This document shows, piece by piece, positions 1 through 6,338 of a stretch of DNA of 6,338 nucleotides. Positions within the stretch are counted from its first letter, which is position 1. Every line of letters starts with the position of its first letter. The translations under genes were made by a program, and so were the position numbers. Origin of the DNA: Clostridia bacterium (GTDB lineage Bacteria; Bacillota_A; Clostridia; UBA1381); the NCBI GenBank assembly GCA_017553025.1, contig JAFZNF010000206.1, forward strand, positions 1-6,338, given 5' to 3'. The notes beneath the pieces were generated by a model, which worked only from the letters and a program-made list of their open reading frames with translations, ran no database searches and was not told where the DNA came from.

Positions 1-44
1 ATCCCAAAAAATATGCCCTTTGCAATCTGACCTTTTGATATCTT

Positions 45-1772
45 TTATTTTTTCTCCTCACCTTTTTGCATTTCGCTTATTTTATAGTCATAAGCCTCCT
101 CTTGGGTTTTATGTTCATACTTTCCTCCGATTGCATTTATAATATCCTCAGTTAAAACTGCATTTTCAATTATGCCTCTTGCCATACGGCAGGCAGTTGT
201 CGTGTAAAAGTAATTGTTAAGGAAGAATTCACGTTTTTCCCCTATTGACGTTACCGCTCCGTCAAACAAAAGCGCACAGCGGTCTGCAAACTCCGCGCAG
301 AAATCCAAGTCGTGGGAAACCATTATTACCGTTGCTCCTCCGCGCTTTAAATCTTGCAAAATTCTTGCAAAAATCCTTTTAAAGTGTGCGTCCATACCCT
401 TGGTCGGCTCGTCCATAACAAGTATCTGCGGTTTTTTCAAAAGTATCATAGCAAGCGCAGTCCTCTGTTGTTCGCCTCCCGACAGGTCATAGGGGTGATT
501 TTCAAGCAAATCATCAATTACGCAAAGACGGGCAATTTTAAGTATTTCCTGCTCCCGTTCCTCTTTTGTCAGCTTTTTATCGATCATTTCCATAAGCTCA
601 AGAAAAACTGTCTTTTTTGCAAACAGACTCTTCGGCTCCTGCGGCAGTACTCCCAAAAGTCCCTCGTACAGGTCTGGTATTTGGGATATCTTTCTGCCTT
701 TTATATAAATTTCGCCTCTTTTTGGGGTATTTATACCCGAAATCAAGGAAAGCGCCGTTGTTTTTCCCGTTCCGTTACCGCCCAAAATTGCCATAATTTC
801 ACCGTCAAAAACCGTTAAATTCAGGTTTTTTATGATATCTTTCGATGTCCTTTCATACCTGAAAAACACCTCTTTTAGCTCTATAACAGGTTTTTGATAT
901 TCTGATGCATTGTTTTCAATGTTAATTTGGGCAGGCTTATTTTTCTTAGTATATTCTGAAAGCCACTCTCTTGCCTCCGAGATTGTAAGGGGGGATACGC
1001 CCTCATTTTCCACGCTTTCATACACTTTTACACTCGTTGGCATTGACTCATATATTTCAAACTTGCTTTCCTTTAAAGTTCTGCCAACCCCACGCGGTGT
1101 ACCCTCTGCAATTATTCTTCCGTTTTCCATAACAACGGCTTTATCGGATATTGCAAATGTTTCTTCCAGGCGGTGTTCTGCAAGAATTACGGTAGTTCCG
1201 AGTTCCTTATTGATTTTCCCGAGCATCTGCAAAAATTCGCTTGCCGCTATCGGGTCAAGCCTTGATGTCGGCTCGTCCAAAACTAAAACCTCAGGGCGCA
1301 TAACCATAACCGAGGCAAGATTTAGTATCTGTTTTTGACCGCCTGAAAGCTCTGATGTTTTTTTATAAAACCAATCCTGTATTCCGAAAAAGGACGCCAT
1401 TTCCGAAACTCTTGCCCGCATTTGCTGCAATTCAACGCCCATATTTTCAAGTCCGAAAGAAAGCTCGTGCCATACCTTATCCGTTACAATCTGATTTTCG
1501 GGGCTTTGCATAACAAACCCGATATCTGCCGCTAACTTTTTTTCATCTGCGGTCTTTATATTTTCACCGCAAAATATAATATTTCCCGACAGCTCGCCGT
1601 GCGGTGAAATTGCTGGCTTTAAAAGTCTTAAAAGTGTTGTTTTTCCGCAACCCGATTTTCCGCAGATTGTTACAAATTCACCCTTTTTAAATGATATATT
1701 TATATTTTCAAGCGCCTGTTTATCCCCATTCGGATATTTAAAGCCGATGTTTTCTAACTTGTATATTTCCAT
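45..1772 (-). CDS. Fused double ABC ATPase of an ECF transporter (EcfA-EcfA' in one chain)
   Basis: The 575-residue cytoplasmic ATPase would energise the EcfT module. First cassette (about 3-230): Walker A GKSGCGKTT (38-46), Q-loop VMQSPENQ (87-94), signature LSGGQ (142-146), Walker B VLVLDEPTS (162-170), switch His in AEH (198-200). Second cassette (about 296-510): Walker A GGNGTGKTT (331-339), Q-loop LPQEP (376-380), signature LSGGE (430-434), Walker B LVMDEPTKG (451-459), switch His in SHD (486-488). Both sites look intact. A charged linker (about 230-295) joins the cassettes, and about 60 residues follow the second one. PENQIVTDKVWHELSFGLEN-like sequence after the first Q-loop is typical of ECF ATPases. 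Most ECF systems use two separate ATPase genes, but fused versions occur, for example in the YkoD type. The ATG at 1770-1772 has GGAG eight bases upstream and lies within the end of ecfT. Its substrate partner is not visible here. Confidence 0.95.
   Translation of the reverse strand: MEIYKLENIGFKYPNGDKQALENINISFKKGEFVTICGKSGCGKTTLLRLLKPAISPHGELSGNIIFCGENIKTADEKKLAADIGFVMQSPENQIVTDKVWHELSFGLENMGVELQQMRARVSEMASFFGIQDWFYKKTSELSGGQKQILNLASVMVMRPEVLVLDEPTSRLDPIAASEFLQMLGKINKELGTTVILAEHRLEETFAISDKAVVMENGRIIAEGTPRGVGRTLKESKFEIYESMPTSVKVYESVENEGVSPLTISEAREWLSEYTKKNKPAQINIENNASEYQKPVIELKEVFFRYERTSKDIIKNLNLTVFDGEIMAILGGNGTGKTTALSLISGINTPKRGEIYIKGRKISQIPDLYEGLLGVLPQEPKSLFAKKTVFLELMEMIDKKLTKEEREQEILKIARLCVIDDLLENHPYDLSGGEQQRTALAMILLKKPQILVMDEPTKGMDAHFKRIFARILQDLKRGGATVIMVSHDLDFCAEFADRCALLFDGAVTSIGEKREFFLNNYFYTTTACRMARGIIENAVLTEDIINAIGGKYEHKTQEEAYDYKISEMQKGEEKK
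54..59 (-). promoter_or_regulatory. Possible ribosome binding site for a gene continuing beyond position 1
   Basis: GAGGAG lies in the last codons of the ATPase gene, placed like the other ribosome sites of this operon. No ATG follows in the remaining bases. The only candidates are non-standard: a TTG at 25-23 preceded by AAAAGG, or an ATA five bases after GAGGAG. The match could also be chance, since GAG-GAG simply encodes two Glu of a Glu/Lys-rich tail. No terminator hairpin is seen in 1-44. Confidence 0.25.
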
Positions 1773-2635
1773 CTTCTTAGCTCCGTTATCTCAATTATTG
1801 CAGGCAAAAGTAAAAGAAAAAGCTCCGATAGGTATACAGAAATTGCATAAAGTGAAATTTCTGCCGATTTTACGTAAGGAAAACAGGTAAAATCAAATAT
1901 GCCAAGCATACTCCCCAAAATTACATATGCCGACATTAACAAAATAACAAAAAGCGCCTTTTTATCGCGTTTTGTGAAAGAATAAATTGAAAATGCCGTG
2001 CGCTTTGATGTGCCAAACCCGCGCGATTTCATAGAGTCTGCCGTTTCTATCGCGTTTTCAATGCTCCACGTAATCATTACGGAAAAAATGGAAAGTCCGC
2101 TTTTAACTCTTTTTATGAGATTTTTGTCCCGAGTACTCCTGCCGATACATTTTTGCGCCTTTGACACAGCTTTTATCTGCTCTCGGAACTTTGGCACAAG
2201 CCTCAGAGTCATTGAAAATATCAGGGACAGCGACGGTATGATTTTTCCAAAAAGGTATATCAGCTTATCACTCGTCATAATTTCATTAAAGCAAGAGAAA
2301 AACAGTATTACCGAAAGTACCATACCCGCCGCAATAAGTCCGAAAAAAACCGACTCCAGTGTGAGCGGATTTCCGCTCGCAAGGTACATAAGTATAGTCA
2401 CACCCTGATGATTAAATGCAGGATTTATAATAGCCATAGAAAGAAACAGCATCGGCATTAAAACAATATTTTGGCGCAGCGCTTTCCTTCCTTTCAAAAG
2501 AGCTAAGAGCACAAATGCCGAAAAAAAGGCAATAAAAAGCGAAATGGGATTAAAGTGCGCACAGGTAAACAAAAATGCAAACAAAAAGTATGTAAAAATT
2601 ACCGACGGGTGATACTGCGAAAACTCATTCATCAT
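1754..2635 (-). CDS. ecfT: ECF transporter transmembrane coupling subunit EcfT (CbiQ/EcfT family)
   Basis: In ECF importers EcfT joins the two ATPases to a small membrane substrate-binding S component and transmits ATP-driven movement. The 293-residue protein has hydrophobic segments at about 12-27, 29-47, 58-70, 97-116, 132-147, 227-247 and 260-283, in line with a polytopic EcfT. The family-typical stretch LRLVPKFREQIKAVSKAQ (about 144-161) leads into the cytoplasmic coupling region, with SRGFG at about 204-208 matching the (A/S)RG motif that contacts the ATPase grooves. The open frame extends to 2704, but the ATG at 2633-2635 is preferred because AGGG lies five bases upstream and the longer version would overlap the DUF4430 gene by 80 bases. 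A second ATG immediately follows (2630-2632) and is also possible. The gene overlaps the DUF4430 gene by 11 bases and the ATPase gene by 19. Its substrate cannot be read from EcfT itself. Confidence 0.93.
   Translation of the reverse strand: MMNEFSQYHPSVIFTYFLFAFLFTCAHFNPISLFIAFFSAFVLLALLKGRKALRQNIVLMPMLFLSMAIINPAFNHQGVTILMYLASGNPLTLESVFFGLIAAGMVLSVILFFSCFNEIMTSDKLIYLFGKIIPSLSLIFSMTLRLVPKFREQIKAVSKAQKCIGRSTRDKNLIKRVKSGLSIFSVMITWSIENAIETADSMKSRGFGTSKRTAFSIYSFTKRDKKALFVILLMSAYVILGSMLGIFDFTCFPYVKSAEISLYAISVYLSELFLLLLPAIIEITELRRWKYTS
1781..1784 (-). promoter_or_regulatory. Ribosome binding site of the fused ATPase gene
   Basis: GGAG, eight bases before the ATG at 1772-1770, lies inside the end of ecfT. 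It supports the chosen start and the 19-base overlap of the two genes. Confidence 0.65.
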
Positions 2636-3311
2636 AAGTGCCCTGCCCTTTAGTATATTCTCCGCCGACATCTTTGCCCAAATCACAAGTATAGACAAAT
2701 TCAACCCTGTCGCCCTGCTTTAAAATGTATTTTGAACAGCCAAAGTTCGGAAACTCGCCGTTTACTTTATACATCCAACCCGAAAGCTCACCTGCGTCAA
2801 ATTCATAAATATTTCCTATCCCCTCAATATATACGCTTCCATAAACAGGTGTATTTACAAATTCCAGATGTATTTTGTTATTTTTCATCTCACGCAAAAG
2901 CAGGTCAAAAACACTCTCGCCATCTAAAAAAGCTACTTTTTTCTCAGGAAAAATAACACCGTCTTTAGGCAGAATATCAAGCTTTCGCTCATCAAACTGC
3001 GAAATGTTCGCAAAAATGGTATCACACCTTACACAAAGTGTGCAGAAAAGCTCTGCTTTTTCTTCAGTTTCCGCTTGCGGAAATTCTTTTTCTTCTGCCC
3101 CTTCCTTTTCTTGCTCGGGCGGTAACTCCTCTTTTGTACTTTCTTCTGTTTCTTCGCCCTGCTCTTGATATACTTCGGAAAGTTCCTCAGTGTAATGAGG
3201 CTCAATACTGCTGTTCTCTTTGTTTCCACCCCAAAAATATGCTGTTAGAAGCGCTAAGAAAATCACAAGAACTGTGCATATTTTACCTTTATTTTTATTT
3301 ATAAAATTCAT
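2625..3311 (-). CDS. Membrane-anchored DUF4430 (transcobalamin C-terminal-like) protein
   Basis: The protein has 228 residues. A positively charged N-terminus (MNFINKNKGK) is followed by one hydrophobic segment at about 11-27. No lipobox is visible, so this is probably an uncleaved membrane anchor. Residues about 41-87 form a very acidic, low-complexity stalk with about 20 Glu, likely a spacer through the wall. The DUF4430 domain spans about 88-213 and includes DGESVFDLLLREM, then GELSGWMYKVNG (174-185), FGCSKY and TCDLGKD. DUF4430 corresponds to the beta domain of the animal cobalamin carriers, which closes over the ligand held by the toroid domain. Cysteines at 90, 93 and 96 form a CxxCxxC cluster, with more at 192 and 209. 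The start ATG (3309-3311) overlaps the upstream stop by four bases and has GGAG five bases before it. A role as receptor or relay between wall proteins and the ECF transporter is inferred. Confidence 0.92.
   Translation of the reverse strand: MNFINKNKGKICTVLVIFLALLTAYFWGGNKENSSIEPHYTEELSEVYQEQGEETEESTKEELPPEQEKEGAEEKEFPQAETEEKAELFCTLCVRCDTIFANISQFDERKLDILPKDGVIFPEKKVAFLDGESVFDLLLREMKNNKIHLEFVNTPVYGSVYIEGIGNIYEFDAGELSGWMYKVNGEFPNFGCSKYILKQGDRVEFVYTCDLGKDVGGEYTKGQGTYDE
2641..2651 (-). promoter_or_regulatory. Ribosome binding site deciding the ecfT start
   Basis: The minus strand reads AAAGGGCAGGG, ending five bases before the ATG at 2635. This supports a start at 2635 (or 2632) rather than at the in-frame ATGs at 2671 or 2704, which have no comparable site and would give a long overlap with the DUF4430 gene. 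Confidence 0.6.
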
Positions 3312-4759
3312 ATTTTCTCCGCCTTTTTAAGCATATTATAAATCATTTGAGCAATTTGCGACCGCATTAAAACTGTCTTTCCCGAAAAATTTATATCATC
3401 TAAAATACCCGTATCAAGGCAAAAATCAACAGAGTCTTCCGCCCACACGGATACATCAGGCAATAAAACCGTATCCGTTCTATCCGCAATTTCTTCAATT
3501 CCGCATAAATCACTTGCGCGGCTCAAAATCGCCGCAGCCTCTTCTACAGTAATATTTCCGTACGGGTTAAACTCATTTTCCGAAACTCCGAATACAAGCC
3601 CGTTTTCATAGGCGCTATTAACATACTCAAAGCACCAATCATCTTTATCAATATCGGAAAAGTACTGCTCCTTTGTTGTACCGAGATTTAAAGCCTTTGT
3701 TAAGAGAACGGTAAACTGCGCCCGTGTCAGATTATCCTCAGGTGCAAAAGCATTACTGCCCATTCCGCTTATAATACCCTTTTTGCTGAGTTTTAAAATT
3801 GCAGTTTCATTTTTATTTCCTGCTATATCGTAAAACTTACAAGTCCTGAAAATCGGCATTTCGCCGTTTTTTAAATGCTTCTCTGCACTGAGCGCATAAA
3901 GTGCCTGCTCTGTCGCCATCAGGTTTGTTTCTCCGCCCAAAGTATGGGAAAATCCCTTGCCCTCTTCATAGTAATCTAAAAGTGCGTCAATGGGAGTTCT
4001 TCCGTTTTTGGAAAATGTTTCCGCATCAATACCAAGCGACGATAAAGCGGTAATTACCTGAGATATGCTCTCCGATGACTTTTCACTATATGTTGAAAAT
4101 CCGCCGTTTTCATCTTGAATTTTTGAAAGAAATGCAAGACTTCTGTCTATCGCCTCCGAAACACCGTATTCTTTAGTATGGCTTGACAGTGCTGTGAGCG
4201 CCATTGCAGTGATATCGCAGTCAGGTGCTGTTTCATTCTTGCCGATTGCCCAGCCGCCGTCTTCCAACTGCCGCTCCAGAATATATTCTACATATTTTTG
4301 CTTTATTTGGCTATCGCCGTAATTTCCGCTGTCTAAGGCTATAAGCGCCCAGATTGCACCGTTTAAACCCTGCGTTACAGTTTTTTCAAAATCGAAAAGA
4401 GGCTCTGTCAAGTCATATCCTGCAACATCTCGGGGATTTTTCCCGATAAGGGTAAGCGCAATAACAACTCTTGCATACTCGGTATATTTTCTGCTGTGCA
4501 AAATACCGCTTTTTTCCTTTACTTCAGTTTCAACATTGTTGTAATAAGTGTCAAAATACTCTTTCGGGATTTCATTACCGCTTGCTGAAAGTCCGATAAC
4601 CGACCATTCGCCTCCTATCGAAGAAATCTGCGGATTTTGTACGGTAGTTAAAATAAAACTGCAAGTATCGGAAAGAATTTTATCCGTTTCCGATACTTGT
4701 GCGTGCGTCGAAAATGCAATGAGCGAAAAAACAATTAAAAATGATATTACCTTTTTCAT
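3308..4759 (-). CDS. Secreted alpha/alpha-toroid protein with three C-terminal SLH-like repeats
   Basis: This is a complete 483-residue protein. Residues 1-20 form a signal peptide (Lys-Lys, hydrophobic core, FSTHA before QVSE). Residues about 25-295 are an alpha/alpha-toroid of the prenyltransferase/squalene-oxidase repeat type: EDGGWAIG followed by CDITAMALTALSS (about 166-193), DENGGFSTYSEKSSESISQV (about 216-235), and GKGFSHTLGGETNLMATEQA (about 267-286). No cyclase-type DxDD acid motif is apparent in the repeats, so a binding role is more likely than terpenoid catalysis. SLH-like repeats lie at about 309-360, 367-420 and 434-480. Only the first keeps the TRAQ motif; the second reads TVEE and the third MRSQ, so they look degenerate. 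Unlike its upstream neighbour it lacks DUF4430. Its stop overlaps the start of the downstream DUF4430 gene as ATGA, suggesting the two are translationally coupled and made together. The ligand is unknown; a corrinoid is the leading guess from context. Confidence 0.92.
   Translation of the reverse strand: MKKVISFLIVFSLIAFSTHAQVSETDKILSDTCSFILTTVQNPQISSIGGEWSVIGLSASGNEIPKEYFDTYYNNVETEVKEKSGILHSRKYTEYARVVIALTLIGKNPRDVAGYDLTEPLFDFEKTVTQGLNGAIWALIALDSGNYGDSQIKQKYVEYILERQLEDGGWAIGKNETAPDCDITAMALTALSSHTKEYGVSEAIDRSLAFLSKIQDENGGFSTYSEKSSESISQVITALSSLGIDAETFSKNGRTPIDALLDYYEEGKGFSHTLGGETNLMATEQALYALSAEKHLKNGEMPIFRTCKFYDIAGNKNETAILKLSKKGIISGMGSNAFAPEDNLTRAQFTVLLTKALNLGTTKEQYFSDIDKDDWCFEYVNSAYENGLVFGVSENEFNPYGNITVEEAAAILSRASDLCGIEEIADRTDTVLLPDVSVWAEDSVDFCLDTGILDDINFSGKTVLMRSQIAQMIYNMLKKAEKI
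3317..3320 (-). promoter_or_regulatory. Ribosome binding site of the DUF4430 gene
   Basis: GGAG, five bases before the ATG at 3311-3309, lies inside the end of the upstream toroid-SLH gene. Together with the ATGA stop/start overlap it fixes the start and indicates translational coupling. Confidence 0.7.
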
Positions 4760-4760
4760 T

Positions 4761-6338
4761 TTACTGATTTACCGCCTCACAGTATCGCATTAAAAGCGAT
4801 GCAACCTGGGCTCTTGTTGCTGAATTTTTGGGATTTAATGTATTTTCACTTTCTCCCGCGATAAAGCCTTTCGCATTCGCCCAGGAAATTGCCGCCTTAG
4901 CATAATCCGAAACCTCTGCAAAATCTTCAAATTCCGTAATTTTTTCATTAACTGTATTCCCGTCTTGCTGATTATAATATTTTGCAAAATTATATAGAAT
5001 AACTGCCATCTGCTCGCGTGTTATTTCTGCATCAGGCGCAAAACTGTCATTACTGACACCATTTACAATACCAACCGATGCAGCCCATAAAATGCCATCT
5101 GTGTACCATTCTCCGTCCTTGACATCGGCAAACTGTTTGTCTGACTCTGTTTTTTCTGCTCCTGAAAGCCTGTAAAGTACCGAAACAAGCATTGCCCGTG
5201 TCATCTTGCTTTCGGGTTCAAAACCTTTATCGGTTCCCGACATAAGATTGTTTTCATAAACAAACTTAACAGCGCTGAAGTGCCAGTCATTTTCCTTTAC
5301 ATCGGCAAAGGTTTCAGGCTCATATGTACGCTTTTGCGGGGTAACGGGTATGTTTTCAGTTATATCTGTATATTGGATATTCTTGACTGAAGAGCCGTTT
5401 TTAACTGTATAAAGTTCCGAACCGTAATCATTAGTGTAATCATCAGTAAAATACCACAAAATTGTTGAATTTGCTGTAAGTTTTACACTGTTGCACCCCG
5501 AGGTCTGATGAACTCCGTTTACCATATACTGCCAACCCGAACCGTCTCCGTGACCTTTTTCAATAAAACTGTCTATACTTTTTATATATCCCGAATTATC
5601 TTCATAGTCTATTCCATTTTCGTCAAGAACCTTTATCGTAGCATCATAAACTGTTTTGTTTTTATCAAGTTTTACCGTCTTGGAAACAAGCTCGTAATAC
5701 TTATTTGAATTATTCTTATACGTATATTCATTATTACATTCGCCCGCATTATGTACCAATATTTTTACAGTAACAGTGACATCTTCCTCGTTATTGCTAT
5801 TTGCATTATTCCCGCCTGCTCCGCTGTTTCCACCTGTTTCTTCCTCTTCTTCATCAGCCTCGGCAAAAGGCTGTGCAAGCTGCCACGCTATAAGTCCGCG
5901 CAGTCCCTGCTCCGTTGACATCCAATTCAGCGAACCGCCGTACAAAAATCCGTCAAGGTCTTCTGCTGCAAGCGACATAAGTCCCGTAATAAGACTATTT
6001 CCGTTCTTTTTGATATTCTTTGGATTAACACCTATTGCAGAAAGTCCTGCTATTGCAAGACCTGTTGAATCAGCTGAATCTGCTCCCCAAGAAGATATAG
6101 CACCGCTTTCGCTTTGTGATTTTTTTACCTCTTCAACTGCTTGTGAAAACGCCATTTTAACATCAGGATATTCTTCTGCATAAGGTGCAAGCGCAGGAAG
6201 CATAAACATAGTACCGTCAATTCCCCATTTAGTATCCAGCCAGTCTTCCTCTCTTCCAAGAGTATATTCTATTAACGCTTTCTTTTCGTCTTCTGTCAAA
6301 TAGTCTTCTATTGCAATGATTACAAAAGGCAATGTATA
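4761..6338 (-). CDS. Surface protein: alpha/alpha-toroid + DUF4430 (transcobalamin-like) + three SLH domains, 5'-truncated by window edge
   Basis: The frame is open to the window edge (Tyr-Thr-Leu at 6338-6330), so the N-terminus and any signal peptide lie outside; the TTG at 6330-6332 is not a credible start. Counting from that Leu: residues about 1-150 carry prenyltransferase/squalene-cyclase-type toroid repeats (SESGAISSWGADSADSTGLA, then GGSLNWMSTEQGLRGL). A DEEEEE and Gly/Asn-rich linker covers about 159-184. A DUF4430 domain follows at about 185-297 with the hallmark GSGWQYMVNG and a nearby Gly-Cys. Three SLH repeats lie at about 342-391, 401-452 and 468-517, each starting FADV/FEDF-like and containing TRAM, TREQ or TRAQ. 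SLH domains bind secondary cell-wall polymers, so the protein should be wall-anchored and outward-facing. Toroid plus DUF4430 resembles intrinsic factor/transcobalamin; a role in binding a corrinoid or other small ligand is inferred. The next gene starts one base after its stop. Confidence 0.9.
   Translation of the reverse strand, partial: YTLPFVIIAIEDYLTEDEKKALIEYTLGREEDWLDTKWGIDGTMFMLPALAPYAEEYPDVKMAFSQAVEEVKKSQSESGAISSWGADSADSTGLAIAGLSAIGVNPKNIKKNGNSLITGLMSLAAEDLDGFLYGGSLNWMSTEQGLRGLIAWQLAQPFAEADEEEEETGGNSGAGGNNANSNNEEDVTVTVKILVHNAGECNNEYTYKNNSNKYYELVSKTVKLDKNKTVYDATIKVLDENGIDYEDNSGYIKSIDSFIEKGHGDGSGWQYMVNGVHQTSGCNSVKLTANSTILWYFTDDYTNDYGSELYTVKNGSSVKNIQYTDITENIPVTPQKRTYEPETFADVKENDWHFSAVKFVYENNLMSGTDKGFEPESKMTRAMLVSVLYRLSGAEKTESDKQFADVKDGEWYTDGILWAASVGIVNGVSNDSFAPDAEITREQMAVILYNFAKYYNQQDGNTVNEKITEFEDFAEVSDYAKAAISWANAKGFIAGESENTLNPKNSATRAQVASLLMRYCEAVNQ
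4772..4778 (-). promoter_or_regulatory. Probable ribosome binding site of the toroid-SLH gene (3308-4759)
   Basis: GAGGCGG on the minus strand lies 12 bases before the ATG at 4759-4757, within the last codons of the preceding SLH gene. The spacing is longer than usual, so this gene may rely partly on reinitiation by ribosomes that finish the upstream gene, whose TAA is one base from the ATG. Confidence 0.45.

Noticed and set aside
1..44. Terminator after the ATPase gene
   Set aside because: The region is A/T-rich with a T-run, but no stable inverted repeat precedes it in the direction of transcription.
910..1338. Plus-strand open frame of 142 codons opposite the ATPase gene
   Set aside because: It lies wholly antisense to a gene with intact ABC motifs, shows no recognisable domain and has no convincing ribosome site. 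The same applies to the other plus-strand frames at 214-492, 354-818, 1998-2408, 2732-2956, 2875-3168, 3038-3304, 4548-4793, 5508-5708 and 5776-6183.
2636..2704. N-terminal extension of EcfT starting at 2704 or 2671
   Set aside because: The extension would overlap the conserved end of the DUF4430 gene and lacks a good ribosome site, whereas the ATG at 2635 has AGGG at correct spacing.
3029..3229. Minus-strand 66-codon frame rich in Lys and Arg overlapping the DUF4430 gene
   Set aside because: It is a frame-shifted reading of the Glu/Lys-rich stalk; the Lys/Arg richness is a by-product of GAA/AAG-rich codons, and the overlapping DUF4430 frame is clearly the real one.
3308..4759. Toroid protein as a terpene cyclase or prenyltransferase enzyme
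   Set aside because: The repeats match that fold, but no DxDD-type catalytic motif is seen, the protein is secreted and carries SLH repeats, and its neighbours are transport genes; a binding role fits better.
6330..6332. TTG as the true start of the first surface protein
   Set aside because: The frame stays open to the window edge, no signal peptide follows, and the sequence begins in the middle of a toroid repeat region; the gene is truncated by the window.

Overview
This window holds one compact, co-directional run of five genes, all on the minus strand and read from high to low coordinates. The low GC content, Shine-Dalgarno-type ribosome sites, S-layer homology (SLH) domains and an energy-coupling-factor (ECF) transporter all point to a Gram-positive anaerobe of the Bacillota, most likely a Clostridia-type lineage. 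That is inference; no taxonomic marker gene is present.

Layout in transcription order. (1) 6338-4761: the 3'-terminal part of a large surface protein, cut by the window edge, with an alpha/alpha-toroid (prenyltransferase/squalene-cyclase-like repeat) region, a DUF4430 (transcobalamin-like C-terminal) domain and three SLH domains. (2) 4759-3308: a complete secreted protein with signal peptide, alpha/alpha-toroid and three SLH-like repeats, but no DUF4430. (3) 3311-2625: a membrane-anchored protein with a Glu-rich stalk and a single DUF4430 domain. (4) 2635-1754: EcfT, the transmembrane coupling subunit of an ECF transporter. (5) 1772-45: a single polypeptide carrying two fused ECF-type ABC ATPases. 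Neighbouring genes overlap or are separated by one base, so they are very probably one translationally coupled operon. There is no intergenic stretch longer than about 45 bases. No RNA gene, mobile element, CRISPR array, promoter or clear terminator is visible. The operon's 5' end lies beyond 6338 and its 3' end may lie before position 1.

The main point is the combination. An alpha/alpha-toroid plus a DUF4430-like beta domain is the architecture of the animal cobalamin carriers (intrinsic factor, transcobalamin, haptocorrin). Here these modules are attached to the cell wall by SLH domains and sit beside an ECF transporter, a class that imports vitamins. The working model is a surface capture-and-relay system for a corrinoid or similar micronutrient. 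Wall-bound toroid/DUF4430 proteins would catch the ligand, a membrane-tethered DUF4430 protein would pass it on, and EcfT plus the double ATPase would drive import with a substrate-binding S component not seen in this window. The substrate is inferred from domain resemblance, not shown by the sequence.
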